Positions 25,781 to 31,487 of a stretch of 64,000 nt of DNA are shown in pieces. The DNA is taken from contig NZ_PIPN01000001.1 in assembly GCF_003986955.1 (NCBI RefSeq), positions 620,001 to 684,000 of the forward strand. The letters are read 5' to 3'. Below the pieces are notes generated by a model that had not been told where the DNA came from, searched no databases, and was given only the letters and a program-made list of their open reading frames with translations. The stretch is from Aliidiomarina sedimenti. GTDB lineage: Bacteria > Pseudomonadota > Gammaproteobacteria > Enterobacterales > Alteromonadaceae. Made by a program: the position numbers and the translations under genes. Within the stretch, counting starts at the first letter, position 1. The number at the start of each line of letters is the position of its first letter.

Positions 25781-26071
25781 CTATCTGCTGCTAAGCAAGT
25801 CATTTACCACCTCTGATGCCTTTTTTAGCTCTGCACCAGTCATTTTGCGATATAGCCTGATGGCTTTAAGCCGATGGCCCGCTTTTACAGCCTGGTGTAC
25901 CTCAGCGGGCACCAGACTGGTATCATCAAACTCAATACCTGTGCGCTTGAGGAGTGCATCCACTTTCACTTCCAAAAAGTGAATTCTCTTGCGATAAACA
26001 CCAAGTTGCATACTTACGAGGAAATACAGTGCAACCAGCACTGGAACTAAAAACCATGGGAATTCTGCCAA
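25781..26071 (-). CDS. Membrane-anchored protein with ribosomal L7/L12 C-terminal-like domain
   Basis: The product is 96 aa. An N-terminal helix (FLVPVLVALYFLVSMQL) anchors it, a short coiled segment follows (IHFLEVKVDALLKRTG), and residues about 60-95 read GHRLKAIRLYRKMTGAELKKA. This resembles the KixAIKxyRexTGxgLKEAK pattern of the L7/L12 C-terminal domain. The start is TTG at 26071 with AAGGAG 8 bases upstream. Proteins of this architecture are widespread but uncharacterised. It directly follows the last attC-like site but has no attC of its own, so it is probably outside the cassette array. Confidence 0.75.
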   Translation of the reverse strand: MAEFPWFLVPVLVALYFLVSMQLGVYRKRIHFLEVKVDALLKRTGIEFDDTSLVPAEVHQAVKAGHRLKAIRLYRKMTGAELKKASEVVNDLLSSR

Positions 26072-26081
26072 CCCAACTACT

Positions 26082-26138
26082 CCTTAACACCCAGAATCAG
26101 CCGCCGCGTTTAGCGGTCGGCTGAATTCGCTTTTAAGC
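26082..26138 (-). repeat. attC-like site of the YqaA cassette (57 bp)
   Basis: On the minus strand the site begins GCTTAAA and ends GTTAAGG, where the ideal is RYYYAAC...GTTRRRY. The inner arms are GAATTCAGCCG and CGGCTGATTC, complementary except for one extra T in the first arm, an extrahelical base as expected of attC. Further CCGC/GCGG pairing closes on TAAA. The 57-bp length is typical. Its ends are the most degenerate of the four, so it could instead be an ordinary hairpin, but no T tract follows. Confidence 0.6.
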
Positions 26139-26149
26139 ATTGTATCAGC

Positions 26150-26590
26150 TCAATTTACTTGTAATACCATGTAACTGATGCCGACATACCGCAGCAATTT
26201 ACCCGCAGTAACCAATATAAGAAACCACTGTAAGCGAACCCGTAAAACACCTGCCATAACGGTTAATGGGTCACCAATTATTGGAACCCAAGCAAAGCAT
26301 AAGGACAACATGCCGTATTTAATAAAGCGCTGTTCTGCTCGCAGGAAATCACTTTCCGACATCCTTAACCACTTTTTTACCACCACCAAGCTAGCCCAGT
26401 AACCTAAGGCATAGTTTGTCAGTGAACCCAACACATTTCCTGTTGTTGCGATTATTACCAGCGTGGTGGGTGATAATCCACTCAGCAATAAAGCACTCAA
26501 AACAATTTCTGAGCTTAAAGGTAAAATAGTTGCGGCTAAAAATGAAGCGAGGAAAAGACCAATATGTCCTAGCTCTGAAAAATATTCCAT
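26150..26590 (-). CDS. YqaA/DedA-family membrane protein in a cassette
   Basis: The product is 146 aa with about four hydrophobic segments. It matches the YqaA subgroup of SNARE-associated/DedA proteins: SFLAATILPLSSEIVLSALL, ATTGNVLGSLTNYALG and FAWVPIIGDPLTVMAG are characteristic. DedA proteins act in inner-membrane lipid and ion homeostasis; the role of YqaA is not defined. The ATG comes only three bases after the R' box of the preceding attC, leaving no room for a normal ribosome site. Translation may rely on readthrough coupling or a leaderless-like start. Confidence 0.85.
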   Translation of the reverse strand: MEYFSELGHIGLFLASFLAATILPLSSEIVLSALLLSGLSPTTLVIIATTGNVLGSLTNYALGYWASLVVVKKWLRMSESDFLRAEQRFIKYGMLSLCFAWVPIIGDPLTVMAGVLRVRLQWFLILVTAGKLLRYVGISYMVLQVN

Positions 26591-26593
26591 TAT

Positions 26594-26644
26594 ACTTAAC
26601 GCCCCGGTGCATCAGCGAGCGTAGCGAGTCCGGGGCCGTTAGGC
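26594..26644 (-). repeat. attC site of the GFA cassette (51 bp)
   Basis: On the minus strand the site begins GCCTAAC (fits RYYYAAC) and ends GTTAAGT (fits GTTRRRY). Arms CGGCCCCGG and CCGGGGCG pair with one unpaired C, the extrahelical-base signature. The central spacer contains CTCGCTACGCTCGC. It lies 26 bases after the GFA stop and 3 bases before the yqaA start. Confidence 0.8.
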
Positions 26645-26670
26645 GCGAACTGCCACGGCTTGATAGGTGC

Positions 26671-27072
26671 TCACTCTGGCAGCTCCTCAAATTCTGGCAC
26701 ATTACCTAAACCTTTATCCCAAACAGCTTTGCTAGATGTAAAGATGCGAGCTGTTGGTAACATAAAGACTGCCGTATCCAAACACCCAGCGGGAATGGCG
26801 AGCAGACCCACCTCATCAATGCTTGGCAATGCGGAACCGCAGAACTTACAAAAACTTTTCTTGTGGCGAGTGCCTGGAAGCGTGAAGGTAGTCACAGAAT
26901 CTGAGCCTGCCAACCAGGTCAACTTTGCTGACTTCGAAAATAAATTGGCCGCATGAGCAGACCCGGTATCCTTTTGGCAATGCTGACAGTGACAAAGGTA
27001 AAAGCCGTCGAACTTCCCTTGCACTTCAAATTTTGCATTGCCACACAGGCAAGAACCAAAGTAATCAGTCAT
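26671..27072 (-). CDS. GFA/CENP-V family zinc protein in a cassette
   Basis: The product is 133 aa. Zinc ligands are in GSCLCGNAKF, LCHCQHCQKDTGSAH and SFCKFCGSALP, the full cysteine set of the GFA (glutathione-dependent formaldehyde-activating) domain. Despite the name, most family members have no proven formaldehyde role. GAGG lies upstream of the ATG, after the R' box of the upstream attC. GFA-domain proteins are frequent integron cassette cargo, which agrees with the flanking attC sites. Confidence 0.92.
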   Translation of the reverse strand: MTDYFGSCLCGNAKFEVQGKFDGFYLCHCQHCQKDTGSAHAANLFSKSAKLTWLAGSDSVTTFTLPGTRHKKSFCKFCGSALPSIDEVGLLAIPAGCLDTAVFMLPTARIFTSSKAVWDKGLGNVPEFEELPE

Positions 27073-27105
27073 CAGGTTTTCCTCTAAAGCCGGTAGTTCG
27101 CGCGC

Positions 27106-27183
27106 ATATAACGCCCAAGCACAACGGCAACAGCGACGCTGTTGTCCAGTGCCGCAGACGCGTGCTGATGCGTCTTGTTATAT
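27106..27183 (-). repeat. attC site of the lipoprotein cassette (78 bp)
   Basis: On the minus strand ATATAAC and GTTATAT form perfectly complementary ends. Inner complementarity includes AGCAC with GTGCT and ACAACAGC with GCTGTTG. The cassette gene's TAA stop lies inside the first box, a frequent arrangement in integron cassettes. The R' box deviates from GTTRRRY at one position but is identical to the R' box of the next site to the right. Confidence 0.75.
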
Positions 27184-27564
27184 TTCATTCAGCCGATACT
27201 CGAAAGATTGAGCTATACTTACTTCCTCAAAGTTTTCCGGATTAGGCATCAGAAAGCGCGCGGCAAAATCAGCAGCCAGACCAAAGGGCTTCTCAGTTAC
27301 TTCTCTGACAAACTCCACTGAATTACTTTCTTGCTCGGTCAAATAATCGAAGGCTCGCTGGTTGCACTCCTTTACCCAATCTATTGTGCTGGCAACCTCT
27401 TTCGAACGCGGACGACACTTTAAAGCAACTTCAGTTGTTTTATGCTCCACGATAAAATCAACTGCTTCAGAACGACTGTGAACCAGACTGTCAGCATCTG
27501 TCTCGGAGTTAGCCGAAGCGCAACCAGTAAGCAAAACAGCTGTTAATAACATCCCATACTTCAT
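27178..27564 (-). CDS. Cassette-encoded lipoprotein, unknown function
   Basis: The product is 128 aa with a lipobox (LLTGC) after a short signal peptide MKYGMLLTAV. The mature part is charged and mostly helical, with two cysteines (LKCRPRS and KECNQRA) that may pair. AAGGAGCTTGA precedes the ATG. It starts 17 bases after the R' box of the attC to its right, and its stop codon is inside its own attC. No family is recognised, as is usual for cassette genes. Confidence 0.8.
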   Translation of the reverse strand: MKYGMLLTAVLLTGCASANSETDADSLVHSRSEAVDFIVEHKTTEVALKCRPRSKEVASTIDWVKECNQRAFDYLTEQESNSVEFVREVTEKPFGLAADFAARFLMPNPENFEEVSIAQSFEYRLNEI

Positions 27565-27580
27565 TCAAGCTCCTTGAGAA

Positions 27581-27655
27581 ATATAACGACCGCAACAGCG
27601 CCCGAGCGCAGCGAGGCCCCGGCCCGTAGGGCCGAACTGATTGCGCTTGTTAGAG
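27581..27655 (-). repeat. attC site of the DUF2971-like cassette (75 bp)
   Basis: On the minus strand it begins CTCTAAC, three bases after the gene stop, and ends GTTATAT. The arms CGCAATCAG and CTGTTGCG are complementary with one extra base, again an extrahelical base. The central part includes GGCCCTACGGGCC, itself a hairpin. The first box deviates from RYYYAAC only at its first position. Confidence 0.75.
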
Positions 27656-27658
27656 TTC

Positions 27659-28336
27659 CTAGACAAGAATGTCATGGAGCTCACCATTGATATTGAATTT
27701 AATTTTAGGCTGTTTAATAACCAACTCAGAAAGTTGATTTGCGTCAACTTTAAAACATAGCGGTTTCAATTCTGATTTATCGCACCGATCAAATGCAAAG
27801 CGGTACTCTCTTTGATAACTGAAATCAGATCTTTTTTTGAACATCCCTCTAGTTAAATCGTCATCAGTATACTTTACGGGTCCATTTTCCATTCTATGCT
27901 CAGTTTTTGACAGCAAACTGTGAAACGGAATAAATGACTCAGACGGTAAAAGTACATAATCATCTCCAAACTCTTGTAAAATTCTTTGCAAGTCCCTTTT
28001 TAGCGAAATAATCTCCAATTCGGACTCTGGAACTTCTAGAATAAACCAGCAACTCAACCATGAATCGTAGTAATCTTGATCTAGGAAGGTAAAAGCCTCA
28101 GTTGCTCTAGAAAGGTCAAGTTTTTTGCCATCCATGATTATTGTTGGCATTCGCTGGTCAAGTGATCTACTGAAGTAACCAATACATGCCTCGAACCGAT
28201 CTGATATCCCTTGTTCATAACAGTTCCGGTAATAATGCGGCGTGTTGCAAAATAATTTACCTTGCAGAAAGTCATCTAAGTATTCTGGCCTAGAAAAAAA
28301 CTTTAATAATCCAGCAATCGCAGGTGGCTCCTTCAT
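27659..28336 (-). CDS. DUF2971-like protein in the first cassette
   Basis: The product is 225 aa from the ATG at 28336. A GTG at 28375 in the same frame would lie outside the likely cassette boundary, so the ATG is preferred, though it has no clear ribosome site. The sequence (LLKFFSRPEYLDDFLQGKLF near the start, RSDFSYQREYRFAF near residue 185) resembles DUF2971 proteins, which are common cassette cargo of unknown function and sometimes found near defence genes. Base composition is visibly more AT-rich than the flanking chromosome, a sign of transfer. Confidence 0.75.
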   Translation of the reverse strand: MKEPPAIAGLLKFFSRPEYLDDFLQGKLFCNTPHYYRNCYEQGISDRFEACIGYFSRSLDQRMPTIIMDGKKLDLSRATEAFTFLDQDYYDSWLSCWFILEVPESELEIISLKRDLQRILQEFGDDYVLLPSESFIPFHSLLSKTEHRMENGPVKYTDDDLTRGMFKKRSDFSYQREYRFAFDRCDKSELKPLCFKVDANQLSELVIKQPKIKFNINGELHDILV

Positions 28337-28347
28337 GTCATTAAAAA

Positions 28348-28354
28348 TTCTAAC
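28348..28354 (-). other. Possible outer recombination boundary of the cassette array
   Basis: GTTAGAA on the minus strand fits GTTRRR and is nearly complementary to the CTCTAAC box of the same cassette's attC, as expected if they were joined in the excised circle. ACAACT precedes it, vaguely like the end of an attI site. No attC hairpin or integrase gene lies beyond; 28376-28585 shows nothing recognisable apart from an imperfect repeat of TTTACTG. Confidence 0.4.
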
Positions 28355-28585
28355 AGTTGTATAGTGCGCCAGCACACTTTCTCAGGCCATCTTTTCGGTC
28401 AAACGGGAAGTCAGGTTATTGAAATAGCGAGGGGTTTTACTGAGGAGGCTCTTTCCCTTGGAAAACAAACTGAGCATGCTCATTTTACTGCGTCGCTATG
28501 CCTATACCCGGGGCGAACGTTAATATTATGTTATTGACGTTACTAAATTTACTTACCTGCTGCAAGGCTAAAAATTGCACACTAG

Positions 28586-29215
28586 TCAAGGGGTTTGCTG
28601 CTCCTCGCAGTCTCCATATGCCTCGTCATAACGTTTGCCGAAACAAGCTACTAGCCGTTCTACCACATGCATATTAAGCGGCCAGTCGAGTTCTACCGGG
28701 TTGCCATGTTCGTCTTTTGGCAGTATTTCATCGTCTGGGTAAGGTACACGGCTTAGTGCATCGCGGGCGTCTTGCAAGCTTGCATAGTCGTCCTCTAGAA
28801 ATGCAACAGTGGCATCGAGGTATGGGTTCCAGCCAAATAAATCCTGCTCGGCTGGCCGCCGTGTTTGTTCAAATAAAGCGATGGCCTGATCGTATTGGTC
28901 AGCGTACGCTCGCATCTGACCTTCGTGCCAAAGCATAGTTGTAGAGTCGTTGTCGTGGACCTGCCGATAGTCACGAATGAGATCAGCAGCTACCTCTCTA
29001 CACTCCGGATGTCGCGCAAGTACGCGCCAACCGCCATGAGGGTCCTGATCAAACGCCTGCTGATCAAGAGCCAGCATCGCCTCTCGGTCATACTCGCAGG
29101 TGTTTTCTGTTTCATCAGCACTGGCCACCCCGGTGAAGCTTAGGCTGAACGCGATTAGCAGTACTTTAATCCAGGAAGCCTGCATGTAAATGATAGTTCG
29201 TAGTTGGAATGCCAT
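28586..29215 (-). CDS. Exported hypothetical protein with helical repeats
   Basis: The product is 209 aa from ATG 29215, chosen because AAGGA lies about 13 bases upstream and the N-terminus becomes a signal peptide (WIKVLLIAFSLSFTGVASA-DE). The frame extends to 29359 without support. The mature region contains TPR-like helices (MRAYADQYDQAIALFEQ), cysteines in NTCEYD, HPECRE and DCEEQ, and a segment PYPDDEILPKDEHGNP. Function is unknown. It is transcribed away from the flavin reductase operon, from a shared upstream region of about 120 bases. Confidence 0.7.
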   Translation of the reverse strand: MAFQLRTIIYMQASWIKVLLIAFSLSFTGVASADETENTCEYDREAMLALDQQAFDQDPHGGWRVLARHPECREVAADLIRDYRQVHDNDSTTMLWHEGQMRAYADQYDQAIALFEQTRRPAEQDLFGWNPYLDATVAFLEDDYASLQDARDALSRVPYPDDEILPKDEHGNPVELDWPLNMHVVERLVACFGKRYDEAYGDCEEQQTP

Positions 29216-29335
29216 GGTTTTAAAGTCCTTTTCATAAGGTCGCAAAGTCATACTCTGTTTGAGTGACCGATCTGTTCTGCAATTTGCTGCGTATATCCTG
29301 ACACTGTTAGGGAATGAGATACAAGGAGCCTGCCC

Positions 29336-29452
29336 ATGCAAAGCATGCAGAACGAACACAAAGCAAACCGGATTTCACTGAGTCAGATTGCCTATGTGGT
29401 GCTGACGGTAGGGGCTGCCATCTGGTTTACTGTGGATTTGATGTCAGTATGA
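29336..29452 (+). CDS. 38-aa single-pass membrane peptide upstream of the flavin reductase-like gene
   Basis: ACAAGGAGCCTGCCC precedes the ATG at 29336, an ideal ribosome site. The frame ends at 29452 with ATGA shared with the next gene, so translation is coupled. The first 17 residues are polar (MQSMQNEHKAN...), followed by one hydrophobic helix IAYVVLTVGAAIWFTVDLM. This is a distinct small gene; the downstream frame runs through it in another phase and had been extended upstream artificially. No family is recognised. Confidence 0.7.
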   Translation: MQSMQNEHKANRISLSQIAYVVLTVGAAIWFTVDLMSV

Positions 29453-30156
29453 CGGTTTCCACCTTTACCCGTGATGATCTTGAGACGCTGCCGAGCCGCT
29501 TTCGTGCCCGCTTGATCAATAGTCTGTCCGGCTTTAAAAGTGCCAACCTGGTTGGCACTGCCGATGATGCTGGGGTGGCAAACCTGGCGATGGTTAGCTC
29601 TGTGGTTCATCTGGGCGCTTCCCCACCCTTGTTCGGCATGGTAATGCGGCCGGAGACTGTGCGCCGTGACACCCTGAGTAATATTCGGCAGCATGGTGTC
29701 TGGACCCTGAATGCAGTAAGCCAGCCTATTTTGCAACAAGCGCATCAAAGTTCGGCTGGCTATGAGGCCAATGTGTCTGAATTTGATGCAGTCGGCCTGA
29801 CAGCAGACTGGCTGCATGGTTTTGCAGCGCCGGCCGTGGCTGAATCACCACTGAGTATGGGCATTGAACTGGTCGAGATTGTACCTGTTCATCACAATCA
29901 GACCCGCTTTGTCATTGGTAAGTTAAGCTGGCTGGAGATTCGCCGGGATGTCATTCAAAACGATGGCTTCGTTGATATCGAAGCACTGGACTTGGTCGCC
30001 ATTTCAGGTTTAGATGGCTACCACAGCACCAGCAAGCTTGGTCGCTTACGTTATGCAGTGCCGGATGAAACCGCCGACTGGTTACCCGATGAGGGTGCTG
30101 GCGACATCGAACCGGCAGTGGATTTAACCCGTTTTAAGAGCGCCCTTCATAGGTAG
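29449..30156 (+). CDS. Flavin reductase-like FMN-binding split-barrel protein
   Basis: The product is 235 aa from the ATG at 29449, which overlaps the stop of the 38-aa gene. Family features are KSANLVGTADDAGVANLAMVSS near the N-terminus, PPLFGMVMRP, and the middle segment DTLSNIRQHGVWTLN, as in flavin reductase-like domain proteins that bind FMN. The C-terminal third (YHSTSKLGRLRYA) is typical of a large uncharacterised branch. Substrate and partner oxidase are unknown; the neighbour is the COG3146 gene, 67 bases downstream. Confidence 0.85.
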   Translation: MTVSTFTRDDLETLPSRFRARLINSLSGFKSANLVGTADDAGVANLAMVSSVVHLGASPPLFGMVMRPETVRRDTLSNIRQHGVWTLNAVSQPILQQAHQSSAGYEANVSEFDAVGLTADWLHGFAAPAVAESPLSMGIELVEIVPVHHNQTRFVIGKLSWLEIRRDVIQNDGFVDIEALDLVAISGLDGYHSTSKLGRLRYAVPDETADWLPDEGAGDIEPAVDLTRFKSALHR

Positions 30157-30223
30157 CAGTCAATTGATAGCAGTCAATGGCTAACAATGAACGGGCGACG
30201 TTAGTAGAGAATCAGGCTAATCC

Positions 30224-31480
30224 ATGGCGTACCGCTTTGAATTTGTAACCCGTATTAGCGACATTGAACCGCACGCCTGGGACGCTCTATTTGCACCCAA
30301 TGATTACCCGTTTACCCGCCATGCGTTCTTTCAGGCATTGGAAGATGGCGGGAGTATTGGTGGACGTTCGGGCTGGCTGCCTCGGTACCTGTGTATTTAT
30401 GAGGATACCGACGCCAGGTTAGTGGCCGCGGCGCCCTTCTTTATTAAGCTGCATTCCTACGGCGAGTACTTTTTTGACTGGGGTATCGCTGATGCCTACG
30501 CCCAGCTTGGTCTCAATTATTACCCTAAGCTGATTTGCGCGATTCCTTTTACCCCCTGCGAAGGGCCACGGCTTGGCACTGGCGGGCAGGCATTGGAGCC
30601 TTTCTGGCCGATAATCACTGAAGCCCTGGCTGCACTGCAGGACCAGCATGCCTTTGCCTCGCAGCAGCTGATGTACTTACCGCCCGCTGATTTTTCGTCG
30701 ATTACAGCAGCTGAAAACACAAAGAAAACTCAATCTAACCAAGCGCCCCCGTGGCTGCACCGCACCGATTTGCAATTTTTGTGGCACAACCGCGGCTACA
30801 GTCAGTTTGATGATTTTCTGGCGGCTCTTACCTCGCGCAAACGCAAACAATTACGCAAAGAGCGCACGAAAGTGCGCGAGCAAGGCATTCATTGTGTCTG
30901 GTTCACCGGTGAGGAGCTTCAGGCTGATAACTCAACTTATAACTCTGACGGAGCGCCAAGCCAGTTGCAGCGGCATCTGGTTGCTTTCTATCAGCTGACC
31001 TACTTAAAGCGCTCCGGTCACCATGGCTACTTAACCCCGGAAACCTTCGCCCGCTGGCTTGCAACCATGGGCTCAAGCATTCGAGTGCTGATGGCGTTTG
31101 GTGAGGGTGAGTCGCAGACACCCGTGGCGATGAGTTTCTTTTTTGTTGGCGGCGACACCCTGTACGGGCGCTACTGGGGTTGCTTAGACGAGTTCGACTT
31201 CCTCCATTTCGAGTGCTGCTATTATCAGGGCATCGACTATTGCATTGAGCATGGCCTGCGCTACTTTGACGCCGGTGCCCAGGGTGAGCATAAACTGGCG
31301 CGCGGCTTCGAACCGGTGTTACGGCATGGCTATTTCAACTTTGCACTGTCTGCGTCTGATCCTACATCACGGGACTTGCGCCTCGCCATAGAAGATTTCT
31401 GTCAGCGCGAACGTACTGCCCATCAACAGGCGCTGCAACAGGCTACGACCTATCTGCCGTTTCGCCGCGATTCAGACTGA
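30224..31480 (+). CDS. COG3146/DUF482 GNAT-like acyltransferase
   Basis: The product is 418 aa. The sequence contains ISDIEPHAWDAL, NDYPFTRHAFFQALE, a Cys/Pro-rich IPFTPCEGPRL and LHFECCYYQGIDYCIEHGLRYFDAGAQGEHK, all typical of COG3146 proteins. These have two GNAT-like lobes related to Fem/peptidoglycan-branching aminoacyltransferases. The target is unknown. It is probably cotranscribed with the flavin reductase-like gene and converges on the 624-aa membrane protein, 7 bases between stops. Confidence 0.9.
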   Translation: MAYRFEFVTRISDIEPHAWDALFAPNDYPFTRHAFFQALEDGGSIGGRSGWLPRYLCIYEDTDARLVAAAPFFIKLHSYGEYFFDWGIADAYAQLGLNYYPKLICAIPFTPCEGPRLGTGGQALEPFWPIITEALAALQDQHAFASQQLMYLPPADFSSITAAENTKKTQSNQAPPWLHRTDLQFLWHNRGYSQFDDFLAALTSRKRKQLRKERTKVREQGIHCVWFTGEELQADNSTYNSDGAPSQLQRHLVAFYQLTYLKRSGHHGYLTPETFARWLATMGSSIRVLMAFGEGESQTPVAMSFFFVGGDTLYGRYWGCLDEFDFLHFECCYYQGIDYCIEHGLRYFDAGAQGEHKLARGFEPVLRHGYFNFALSASDPTSRDLRLAIEDFCQRERTAHQQALQQATTYLPFRRDSD

Positions 31481-31487
31481 GCATTGA

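Larger units (their letters stand above)
26082..28354 (-). mobile_element. Integron-type cassette array without integrase (CALIN-like)
   Basis: Four minus-strand genes are each followed by an attC-like site (26082-26138, 26594-26644, 27106-27183, 27581-27655). Spacing is tight and each gene-site unit is self-contained. A lone TTCTAAC at 28348-28354 (minus strand GTTAGAA) marks the probable outer boundary before the first cassette. Site ends follow the RYYYAAC...GTTRRRY plan to differing degrees, and three sites show an unpaired base in one stem arm, as in folded attC. No tyrosine recombinase of the IntI type is encoded in the window; xerD at 62-63 kb is the housekeeping enzyme. Orientation implies that any integrase would have lain to the right. 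Confidence 0.72.

Noticed and set aside
26082-26138. Interpreting this hairpin as a plain terminator of the YqaA gene
   Set aside because: No T tract follows on the minus strand, the length is 57 bp, and the single extra base in one arm plus outer CTTAA/TTAAG pairing fit attC better.
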